Part shown: one piece after another, positions 50,301 to 60,633 of the stretch
How positions within the stretch are numbered: the first letter of the stretch is position 1
Layout of the letters: every line of letters begins with the position of its first letter
Assembly (NCBI GenBank): GCA_026874595.1
Contig: CM049306.1
Coordinates: forward strand, 9,879,019-9,943,018
Length of the DNA: 64,000 nucleotides
Direction: 5' to 3'
DNA from: Sipunculus nudus
Taxonomy: Eukaryota; Annelida; Sipuncula; Golfingiida; Sipunculidae
The notes under the pieces: generated by a model
The model's input: only the letters and a program-made list of their open reading frames with translations
Database searches by the model: none
What the model was told of the DNA's origin: nothing
Program-made: the position numbers and the translations under genes

Positions 50301-51935
50301 TCAGATATCAGCAACTGCCTGACAAGCTCTGTGAAAAAGGTCTACTGTGTTATCTAAATATTTACTGACTATCTGTGGTAATCTGACTGACAACCCAAAT
50401 TGCAGTGTTTCTGTATTTTTAATGGACTATGCAGTTGCTCAAATACTAGTTAGACAAACTGCCATTCACTCAAACAGAAAATAAAATGTACCGCAAGAGT
50501 CATTTGATCAGAGAGTCAACATGAGAAACAGGTGTATCGGTTACATAATGAGTTAGCCTGTCAGAGAGGTTTTTCTCAGTCAAGATGATATTCAGGTAGA
50601 CAGATAGACATGACAGGCAAACGAATAGGCTTACAGACATTCATAAGAAAAAAAAAAAAGACTGACAGAGGTCCATAAATAAAAAAGATAATAAATAATA
50701 AATAAACTAGACTGCCAAAGTCCTCCAAAATGCACGGAGGCAGGCATTAATGATAAGTATAAAATAAATATAAAGATAGCTCCATTAATAAAATTGCAAT
50801 TTTTTAATCAATTATCACAAAAAATATACTATGACGACATCAGTAATATATCCGGGAGATATATAATCTTAATCATATGGAATTAATTAGAGAATTTATT
50901 ATTAATTGTTATATGAAATGGATATATGTGATATAAGCGTACAATGCAAAAAAAAATTTAAAAAATTGCTTGATTCCAGTCAAATTAAAATTCGGGTTCT
51001 GCTGTAAACAGAGATCAATAAACCAGTGACAACTATCTAAGAACATATATAACTTTCATGAGATAAGATACAAATCGGTAAGAATTAGGATGAATGTTTA
51101 CTGGAAATGTGTTAATTGAAAGATAGAAAGTAACAAACATAAGTTTCAATATTAAGATTTTATGGCACAATTTACAACGACCATGGGTAACAAACAGCTA
51201 TGGTGTTGGTAAGGTCAACCTTTGTTTACTTTTGCCTTCAACAAACTGTTCGATGAAAATATTTGCATAATTTGATGTTTCGTTTTATAGATGAACTCTG
51301 ATATCATCCTTTGTGGTCATTTGCAAAGATTCAATGAAAGATTCCAAAGTACCACTTGTTAAAGTTTGCCTTACTCCTATTAAACACATTCCGCAATACA
51401 CAAAAAGAGTATGTGAAAGTACAGAAATATCTCACATACCGCGAGGTAATTACTAAACTTCAAATTGTTTTACTTCAGGTATTAAAAAGCTCCAGTAGAC
51501 CTTCATTAAATTAATTTTCATTAAAAATGAAGTTATATGGTCTTGGCAATAAATAAAACCTGATAATGCGAGAAATTATAGGTAAAGGTCAAAGTTTGTG
51601 ACCTTTTGACCTCTGGTGACCTTTTTACAGAATAAATTCGCATATCATTTGCATGGACTTGTAGATCTTGACAAGGCAAACATTTTAAGTGGTCATTTGA
51701 AATATTTTGGTGAAGAGTTGCAAAGTTAGGGCTGTTTGAATTTTCCATACCCCTAATTATATGCCTCCAGCTGTAAAAGTAGGCGTGGTTAAAAAGTCCA
51801 TGGGGGGTATCTTCCAGCCCAGTTTTTTTGCTGGCAACATCAATTTTCTGACTTATTAGACCTAGGGCTACATGAAGATACCCATTAAAGTAAATCACAA
51901 GGGGGGTGCACTATGACCCCCACTAGCCCATGGCC
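47312..51935. mobile_element. Giant foldback (long inverted repeat) element
   Basis: The ends are GGCCATGGGCTAG and its inverse CTAGCCCATGGCC, each next to TA. The left arm is 47312-48262 plus 49348-about 49885, interrupted by an insertion. The right arm runs from about 50035 to 51935. A loop of about 150 bp remains at the centre. The outer 260 bp of the two arms are almost identical; similarity falls inward, where the arms still align (TGGTTT.TTGATCTCTGTT, ATGTTCTTAGATAGTTGTCAC, GACTATAGCTCT). The right arm has about 100 bp (50880-50982) that the left lacks. No transposase is recognisable. The reading frame shared by 47349 (+) and 51898 (-) follows from arm identity. It is probably a non-autonomous DNA transposon with extended inverted repeats. 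Confidence 0.75.
48263..49347 (+). mobile_element. Insertion in the left foldback arm, family E-like
   Basis: This 1.1-kb block has no counterpart in the right arm. It starts AATCTCCCCTC and ends GTCTCCCCCATGGGAGGGAAGACTT, resembling the C-rich ends of the 3752 element. It consists of about four diverged units with TTGACCTTGAAGAT, CAAGGTCACCAGTTTT, TTCAAAAGTTAT and GAGATATTGGTAGAGACATT phrases. The 3' hairpin and CTAG end are not visible, so the membership is tentative, but that it inserted after foldback formation is clear. Confidence 0.5.
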
Positions 51936-53839
51936 TACATGTGCTTGGTTTCTCCTTTTCTGATTGTAAAAGCTTGAAATCTAGTTTGTGCATTCCAGTT
52001 CGAGTAATGGTATTTTAAGTGCCATGTCTGAAGGCTCAGCATTTATAAAACTGTTACGTGAAGTGATTGTGGAGAGCTGACTCTTGGAAATGTCACCGCT
52101 CAACAACGGCACACAAGAAAAGAGCAGTGCCCTGACAGGGTGATTCGTTACTCTTACAAAGTCTCTTGAACTGTTATGTTAAATTACCTTTAAAACACAT
52201 CTAGGGTCTTTATTTGGATGGCCTAAGTTTATTATTCGTAGTCAGGTAGACAAAAGAAATATTTAAAGACATCATTTTACTTTTATGTTTTATCTATGTG
52301 TTTTAGGGTGTTTTTATGCTTTTTGACAATTGTCTTCAAACTTTCTACTATTTTTATCCTGTGAAAGTTTCATCCTGGAAAAAATGGTATTTCCTAAATG
52401 ACAGCAGATTTTTAATAAGGAAATACCATGTTTGGTATTTTTTTTTAAATTTTACCCTTTTGATGATTTTATTATCTTTTCGACACACTTAACATATAAT
52501 GAACACTTGTTAAACAAAATGACATTGTAGTTCACTTGAACCTTATCAGTTATACAAATTAAATGTAGAATCCTGTTACAATTAAAGGAACGGGAACATC
52601 TCTTTTTTAAAAAGAGTTGAACTGAGACTACTTTGTAATTGGTTTTAGAAGACCATTCCAATAACTTTAGCATCAAAGTTAAATGCCTTAACAACCAGGC
52701 AAAATCCTACCCCCTGATACACAGGGTATGAGTCAATACAGGGGATAGGGGTATCCAATATTAGAAAGGTGATATGGTTAATGTTAATAAAAAAAAGTCC
52801 CAACTTTGATAACCCTCCCACACCTGCGACTCATCCCCCCCTTGAAGATAAATGGATGCCGCTGCTTATACATCCTGGTACTTCCTCCTGGTGAGGAAAC
52901 GCATTTGATTTCTAATGACCAGTTACCGCGGTCACTCTACACCTAGAAGTCTGCCCTGCCACCAGTTATCACTGTCACTCTACACCAAGAAGTCTGCCCT
53001 GCCCTGACACATAATATGTCACTTCCTGTTCATACCAGCTTATGGTCTTGCCTTCTCATGTAAAAGTGACCAGTGCACAATGTTATTTTTGTCATAATGA
53101 TAGGGTTTTTTGGAGCTCCTTTCAAATGACAGATACCAGTACAAGAGATATACAGTACTGGAATATATGAAAAAAAATTAACCAGTTTAAATTATGTTAG
53201 CTTTAATATTTATGAACTTGGTGAGAGAAAGTGATGCTTTATTAGTGTTTCATAATTGTGACATGTTTGCTATGATCTCATCAAATTTTAGAAAATGACT
53301 TAGTAAATAAGAACTTGAGCCACACCTAGTACCTCACCACTGACACCATACCTGACTTGTGTTAAAAGCATCAGATTTAGTCAAATTTATGAAAAATTGT
53401 AGGATTTGAAAATGATCATGATAATGATATACACCTTTCTATATTTTATGACTTTTTATATATTTGTCATAAAATTCAGTGGCAGCACTGAAAATGGTTT
53501 TAATTCCAAAAGATCTTTGCACATGTGTGGAAACACCTTGGCCAACAAGCGCTGCTATCCATTCTGTCTACAGCATCAACCCTGCCCAACAGTCATTCAA
53601 GACTGCCATCTTGAAAATGTTCTATGGATGTTTAAAAGCATTAAGCATACTGAAAACATTTTGCAGAATTAGCTTTACTTCAGGTGGTACAGAAATGATT
53701 TGTGATTTATTGATGAACTGCACTGATTTCAACCTGAAGGTTATATCAATCTCAGGATTGGAAGTAGTAGAAAACTTGGTCCATTGTGGTCCGACAACCA
53801 CTAGCAGTCACCCCCCCCCCCCTCCCCCGCCAGTCACGT
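51936..53839. other. Intron with the right flanking direct repeat
   Basis: The direct repeat partner of 47272-47301 is at 51965-51994. The rest has no recognised element. Two overlapping open frames at 53406-53856 end in a C-rich tract (53811 onward) and show no known domain. Confidence 0.45.
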
Positions 53840-53999
53840 GGGGTGTGTTGCAATAAGGTGACTTAAGTCATGTAGGTGACTTAAGCCCGGGGGCACCTGT
53901 GTGTCACTATGGTAACCATTATGACGTCACAATTGTCACAATGGTATTTAGGCCCGCAACTGGGCTTAAGTCCAGTAAAATGTTATTGCAACAGGCCCC
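53840..53999. mobile_element. MITE-like element with TGTTGCAATAA inverted ends
   Basis: The left end GGGGTGTGTTGCAATAA and right end TTATTGCAACAGGCCCC are inverted copies with two mismatches. A second inner pair is GACTTAAGCCC and GGGCTTAAGTCC. The 160-bp element is more G+C-rich than the intron, non-coding, and has no obvious target duplication. Confidence 0.65.
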
Positions 54000-55394
54000 T
54001 GTAGTGAGTGATTATGAGAGACAACTAACAAATAACCTTGAAAACTAGGTCAAGGAAACAAATATCATTTGCAAATACTTAAATTGGAGATTAAGCATTG
54101 ACATGTGTTCAGGACTGATGTAGTTTGTAAGAAATGTAGTGTGTAAAAACCTATGAAACCAGCAGTTCACTATGTATCCTAGTAGTCCAGAAACATCATC
54201 AAATGTAATTAAAAGAATATATAAAATTGAATGGGTATTTTTTTACCTTTAGTATATCAGAACAAAGCTATCATTATGATAATGACTTTTTATTAATTAT
54301 TATAAAAGTTATATATATATATGTATAGTACTGTGGTACATCATGAAATCAAGCTAACTTAACACATAGTATAATATTATATATACATCTGTACTAAATG
54401 ATAGTTCCAACAGGACATTATCAACTGGACATTTTAAAAATATGTACTTTAAATAATGTCATGAGTTTGTTTAATAAGAGAAATTCCATTAACTGTTAGT
54501 AGGCAAGCTGCAAATTTGTCTTTTGAAAACAAATGCATTAATTTTAACTTTATATTTTTTTATTCCTATCACATACTACAAACGGTAACAACATCTACAC
54601 AAAACATCCCCACTACATGTCTAACATCTCTTGCACAAATATCATTTTTTTAGGTCAAGGATATTTGAATGTACTTGATCTTATATCAGAATTAAGATGC
54701 CTGTGAAAATGTAATTAATATTTAAAAGAAAATAACAGGAATAAGGAAAAGCATTTAACTGATTAAAAGTGTCCTGGCACCATATGGTAGAAACTTGATA
54801 CACTGTGTGAAGTATTGATTTAGGTCCTGAATTCTTTGATTACCATCTGTGCTCTTTTACGGCTTGGGTTGTACTCCCTCTCATGAACATGAATATGGAT
54901 TGGTGGAGGCGAAGTACAGTTATGGCTTTAAATGCAGTAGCTAAAAGCTATTCATTTATGGTACTAATGGAAATACAGAGATGAAATATTTACTTGGATA
55001 ACATAGTTCTGTGGGAAAATATTTATGTTGTGAATGTTCTTTTTTAGTTGACTGTTTAAGTTACATTCACCATAATTTATTGGAATATATTTATTTTTTT
55101 TTATATATTTATGATCATACAGGGAAAGTCTCTATTTTGATTCAAAACTTATTGTATAATCAAGATAGTAACAGAACAATATGCAGTGAAACCCCCTGTT
55201 GTGGATTCACGGAACCAGCCATTTATTTCATTGTATCAGATATCAGTGCCAGAAGGGGTCATCTTTGGCAGCTCTGTTGTGGCAGGATGTTCGAGAACCA
55301 GCTGTGGGACACAGACTTCCATGAAAGTCTAGCTTTTTTCCATTATCAGTTGGTTCTACACCCATATTGAATGCACATTAATTGTTTTGAGACT
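54000..55394. other. AT-rich intron, nothing recognised
   Basis: It contains a short (TA)n tract near 54310 and no exon or element ends. Confidence 0.5.
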
Positions 55395-56160
55395 TTTTTT
55401 ACCTCGGCTGACTGTGTCTTCTGAATTATAGTCTTGAAAATGTTAGACCTATCAATCTCAAATTGACATACTGTTAGAATTCCCAAAGTTCTCCTACCAA
55501 ACCAAAAACCAAATCTTTGCAACTTCATACTTTTGAAAAATTAAGGAAAAGCCTCTATTTTCTGTGGAAAACCTATTGTTACACTTAAGGACTGCTTAAT
55601 ATTATAATCAGTCTTTGTCATCTTTAGCATAAATATTCATCTATATATTTCCTATATACATGCCAGAAATAAGGTCAATATAGCGTAATTTGTTTAAGTA
55701 ATATTACTTGGTCAGAAATCAGAAAAGATATACACTCACTTAACATGATAATTGTTGAAGCTAGAGACTTTTTTCCAAGGACAAAACTTTATTGAAGATT
55801 CAATTGAATATCAGGTATTAGATCAGAATTTTGTAATTTTATTTAAGTTATTAGAATAAATAAAAAAAACACTACTTTAAAGTTTGCCCAATTTTGAATA
55901 TGGCATACATTTTACCCTGTGAGCACTTGTTTTAATTTTCACAAGAATTACAAATAAGGATTTAATCTTTTAAATCAGATATTTAAAAAATAAAAGCTCA
56001 GAAATGGGGCTAGAAATTAAATTTATATTTGGAGGCTCTGTTGTATTAAATTACATTGTCAAGCTCCAGGTGGCCCACTTCTGGTCACTGGAGGTCATTT
56101 AATACAGTTCTGCCTGGGCAACCTGACTGCAGGTAATGCAACACTAGGAGACCCCTGCTG
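55395..56160 (+). mobile_element. Family A element, copy 4, degenerate
   Basis: It starts TTTTTTTACCTCGGCTGAC and follows the 4698 copy through CTCCTACCA, ACACTTAAGGACTGC, TTGCCCAATTTTGA and GGAGGCTC, to ACATTGTCAAGC and GGTCAT at about 56100. The 3' inverse repeat and hairpin are not found. Confidence 0.5.
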
Positions 56161-56204
56161 TCACAGCTGTGCAGCAATCCTCATGTCCCTCTAATACTTC
56201 ATTT

Positions 56205-56830
56205 TATGAAATGAGGTCGTTCTGACCTAATTTAGCCATAAAACTTGGTCAGACAGGATACTGTTATCATTGCTGTCGGCTCCTCTGTTATTCATCAGAA
56301 TTTGACCAAACCATGCATTATTCATCAGTTTGTGTCAGAGTACTCATTTTGCTCATGACCTTGACTTATGCTTTCAAAGTCAAGTCACATTAGACTTTAC
56401 ACATCATTTGTTTGTTAGTGCAACAACAGCAAGGGTTTTGATTGGATTTTGTTCTAATTTAATAGAAGCTAGGTATCGACTAATGAATCTTTCAAACTGA
56501 TCACCTTTTTGGTAGACCTTGACCAATATTTGTGCAATTTATTAGCACTTTTGCATTTTCAACAGTGACTAAATATCATCAAAAAGTGGTCATAGGTGTA
56601 TCTCAGGCAAATTGTCAAATATTCTTGTATATCAGTATTGTAACATTCTGATTTCACAGTTTTCTGAAATGAGGTCATTCTGACCTAATTTAGCTGTAAA
56701 ACATGGTCAGACTGAATCCCTTTATCAATGCTATTGGCTCCTATATTATTCATCAGAATTGGCCCAAACCATGCATTATTCATCAGTTTGCGTAAATGTA
56801 CCCATTTTTCTCACAACCTTGAATTTTGCT
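56205..56830 (+). repeat. Direct duplication, two diverged copies of about 165-175 bp
   Basis: The segments 56205-56380 and 56665-56830 share in order GAAATGAGGTC, TTCTGACCTAATTTAGC, GGCTCCT, TATTCATCAGAATT and CCATGCATTATTCATCAGTTTG. A spacer of about 285 bp separates them. No termini of a known class are visible. They may be two units of one larger tandem repeat with period about 460 bp. Confidence 0.65.
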
Positions 56831-57985
56831 ATTTATTATATTATATCTCATGTATTTCATATACTCTATCTCCCTTTACAACTTCTGGGCTCACTTCAGC
56901 ATCCATGTCTATAATTCTTATATATTAGTATTGTCGTATGAAATGTTGATATGATTTCCTGAAATAATGTGTCCATGGGGCGCTTCATGTTTTTGCATGC
57001 AAATACAGCTTTGTCTAGTTAATTGATAAAGTAGTTAACACCAGTTGATTGATTTAACATGTGACAGGATAGCAGCTCAAATAAAAAAAATATTAAAATT
57101 GATTTTGGATGGGGGTGTAAGCATATATGGAACATTGCAAGTTTATTTTACTATTTGTGAACATATGCTTTTCATGGGTAAAGTAACTGAGGAGATATTT
57201 AAGAAGTCCAGTGCACCTGACATTAACTGGCCTTGTGATTAAAATTGAAATTAATTTGAAATCACAAACTTAAGATTTCCCAAAAGTAATATTAAGTCAT
57301 GCAGAGGCCAACAGGCTCTGAGAGCAAAATAACAGGATGACAGGAAAGGGGTTCTTAATTGCAAGAAGAAGGTACATAGCTGTCCTCTGAGTTTTACTGT
57401 TAAACCAATCAGGTGGCAGCAACAGTCAAAGTTAACTCCAGCTGTCTATTACCCAGGCTCTCAGATTCTCCCAGGATGTGGATTTCTGGACATCCAATGA
57501 TTTCATGTCGTAATTAGAGGCAGACAGGTTTTGCTGCTTTCATAGTGGTTTCCTTTTGGGAATACTACTTAAAATTAGCTCTGCTTACTTGAAGCAAAGA
57601 TGAAATTTATAAGTCCCATTTGCTTGATAACGGATGAGTTGATTTGAATTAGAGTGTGTTCTGTCACTGGGTGTTCTTTGAGGGAGATAAATCTTGTTGT
57701 TTTGATGTTATCTGGGTGTGTAGCAACAAGAACAGCTGGTGCACCTACCACTACCATGAGATCATATATCTCTCAGATTTACAATTCCTGATCATCATTT
57801 CCCTATAAACCCTTTTTAATATCAAATACAACATTTTGAGATACCTTGCATGCCCACAAATAAGGGAAAAGGGAAAACAAAAGAAAAGTAGAAATGTGTG
57901 AAAGTCCAAACTACTCCAGCATCGTTGACAAAACTGCGGAAGTTGAACCTGACTGATATAAACACTTAAAATGGATTGTAAAGTC
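56831..57985. other. Intron, nothing recognised
   Basis: No exon, element or tandem repeat was identified on either strand. Confidence 0.5.
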
Positions 57986-58142
57986 TGACTGGTAAAAACT
58001 GATGAAGATACATTGGATAAAACTCTGATGAAAGTGACTGGTTAAAACTGATGAAGATTAACTGGATAAACTATTATAAAAGTGACTGGTAAAAACTGAT
58101 GAAGATAAATTGTATAAACTCTCATGAAAGTGACTGGTTAAA
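57986..58142 (+). repeat. 48-bp minisatellite, 3.3 units
   Basis: Units begin TGACTGGTWAAAACTGATGA at 57986, 58035 and 58083, with a partial fourth at 58131. Each also has GATAAACT and a poly-purine end (TGAAAG). It lies about 540 bp upstream of the terminal exon. Confidence 0.85.
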
Positions 58143-58682
58143 GCTACAATAAACAAGATTTATATAAATTAATGAAGAGAACTGATATGACACTGTGATC
58201 AAAAAGTACATGTAAATTTTTGCGAAGTTACTCTCTGAGTAAGACCTTGTAGCATCTCCCAGAATAGTGAACATGGGTGAACCAGTGCAGGGCCAGACGT
58301 TTTTATCAGGGAAAGTAAAAGCCTGTGTCAGACTGATGTTTCTTCGTGAAGATGACTTTGGGTGTGGTTTTGGATCTGAGGTCTGACCTTTTACTTGACT
58401 TTCTTTGAAGATAACTCACAGTTCATTCATGCGAGCACCACATGTGGAGAAGCTATAGTGCTCTTTGTTTGAACTCTGGCTTTGATTTTGTAATCATTGT
58501 CTCTAGAGGAAAGTCCATACTGTGATAAGCTGATTACTTTTCACAAAACTAAGTTTTACTGTTTGTCTACAGTTGTCAAAATATGTCACTGGATGAGAAT
58601 GAAGATGATAATGTGATAAAAATGATGATAATGTGATTAATGTCGACCAAAAATGTATTATCATTTTTTTCTGTTGTTACAG

Positions 58683-58882
58683 GTCTCACATACTCATCGC
58701 TGACTCTGTTGTCCACGGTGGTGATTCTGCTGGTGGCCACGCACCTTAACGGCTGGAAACTTAACAAGAAGTACGGCGTCATCCTCATGGTCGTCTATGT
58801 CATCTTTAATGTACTCACATCCCTATATGAACTCAATATCTTTGGAAAATTTCATCCACCAACATGTCCTGGTGAATATTAA
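58683..58882 (+). CDS. SLC24A/NCKX terminal exon with stop codon
   Basis: The acceptor TTTTTTTCTGTTGTTACAG| is strong and starts the exon in phase 1. The exon encodes LTYSSLTLLSTVVILLVATH, then LNGWKLNKKYG, a last hydrophobic helix (VILMVVYVIFNVLTSLYEL) and a tail NIFGKFHPPTCPGEY before TAA at 58880. The two helices, with HLN.WKL(N/D)KK.G between them and YELN(V/I)F after, are the last two membrane segments of NCKX exchangers. The tail FHPPTCP differs from the FTFVNLPMC ending of vertebrate NCKX1-4, so this is a more divergent paralogue or an invertebrate lineage. No AATAAA was seen in the first few hundred bases downstream, so the 3' UTR end is unknown. Confidence 0.95.
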
Positions 58883-59063
58883 ACATAATAGCAATGTCAA
58901 ATATTTCTAATGTGAAAGGTGGCGTTTTGTTTATTCATAACCTCATTACTGGGCATGGTGTGTCAGAAAATACTTGAGTTTTAACAGGTGATACATCCAT
59001 ATTAGCTGTCAAAATATTGTCATTTTTGTTGCCCAAAAGCTTAATATCTATATCAATAAGTGG

Positions 59064-60633
59064 TTTTTAGCTCAGCTGACAGTAAGTCATCTGAGCTGTA
59101 GCAATCACTCTTTGTCTGTCGTCCGTCCGGCTGTCTGTCCGTTAACAGGGCACAAATCGTAACCACTGGACCTAGAATCTTCTAACTTGACATCCAGAGA
59201 TGTCCATGAAAAATCTCCTTGGAAACCTCAAATTAGGTCTCTGTTAACCATATTCACCCAGCTATGAGGCTCCGAAGTAACCCCCAGAATAATGGAAAAT
59301 ATCATACAAAAGCTCAAGTATCTAAACAACTAATGCATTGATCACCATGATTCTTTGCAATGATATTGACCATGGAGTGTTTTATCAGTTTCTGCAGATT
59401 TGTGGCACCACCTGTATTTTTTTTTATTTTTACAATTTTTTTTCTCTATTTTTGAGACCTTTAAAGATGTGGTCATCTGTTAACAGGACATAAATTGTTA
59501 CTCTTTGTCTGTCGTCCGTCCGGCTGTCTGTCCGTTAACAGGGCACAAATCGTAACCACTGGACCAAGAATCTCCTAATTTGACATCCAGAGAGGTCCTT
59601 GAAAAATCTCATTAGAAACCTGAAATTAGGTCTCTGATACCCATATTCTTCCAGCTATGGGGCTGCGAAGTACGCCCCCCCCCTAGAATAATTGAAAATT
59701 TCATAGAAAAGCTCAAGTATCTGAACAACTAATGCATTGATCACCATGATTCTTTGCATGGAAATTGATCATGGAGTGTTTCATCAGGTTCTGCAGACAG
59801 GTGGCGCCACCTGTATTTTTTTAATGATTTTTTTTTTACTCTATTTTTGAGACCATCAAAGATGTGGTCATCTGTTAACTGGGCACAAATTGTTACTGCT
59901 GGACCTTGAATCTTCTATCTTGACATGCAAGGAGGCATTCTCTTTGGAAACCTCAAATTAGGTCTCTATTACCCAGAACCTCTGAGCTATGGGGAAAGAC
60001 CCCAAGAGTAATGGAAAAATGGAAACAAAAGCTCAAGAATCTGAACAACTAATGCATTGATCACCATGATTCTTTGCATAGATATTGATCAAGGATATGC
60101 GGTCATCTGTTAACAGGGCACAAATCATATTGACTAGACTTAGAATCTTTCAACTTGACATCCTTGAAGGTCCATGAAAAGTCTTCAAGGAAACCTGAAT
60201 TAGGTCTTTCTTACCCATACCATTTGAGCTATGGCGCTCAAAAGTGCCCTCAAAACAATTTAAAGTTTTAAACAAAAGTAGTGCACAAATCATAACCATT
60301 GGACCTAGAATCTTCCGATTTGACATCCAGGGAGATCCATAATAAGTCTCCTTGCAAACTTGAAATTATAGGTGTCTGTTACTCATATTTTTCAATTTAT
60401 GCGGCATGTTTGAAGACCCCAGAAATAATGCAAAAAACATACAAATTTCGAGAATCCTCAGGAATGGGTGAATGGATTGTCCTAAAATTTGCTGTGCTTA
60501 TGCGTCTTAATGAACTTAAGCTAACTTGCATGAATGATGGTGCCACCTCCATTATCTTAATTAGTTCCCTATGGAAGGACATATTGTCAACATGTCAGTC
60601 AGCTGAGCGTCATGACCCATGGGTCACTTGTTT
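59064..60633 (+). mobile_element. Family A Helentron-like element, copy 5 (complete ends)
   Basis: GCTCAGCTGAC at 59070-59080 has a perfect inverse GTCAGCTGAGC at 60598-60608, followed by the palindrome TGACCCATGGGTCA (60613-60626) and the end CTTG|TTTT at 60630. The GTCCGTCCGGCTGTC tract with CCGTTAAC lies near the 5' end. The interior is made of about five units containing GGGCACAAATC and TGACATCCAG, starting at about 59147, 59535, 59879, 60115 and 60283; GGTGGCGCCACC is at about 59801. It begins 182 bp after the exchanger stop codon and may lie inside the 3' UTR. Confidence 0.7.

Noticed and set aside
47349..51898. Identical reading frame at 47349-47603 (+) and 51533-51898 (-), first thought to be a duplicated gene
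   Set aside because: Identity follows from the near-identical foldback arms. The sequence has no recognised domain, uses no ATG at the shared start, and diverges as soon as the arms do.
53406..53856. Two overlapping open frames on the + strand
   Set aside because: They overlap in different frames, have no known domain and end in a C-rich low-complexity tract. No splice signals match the gene.
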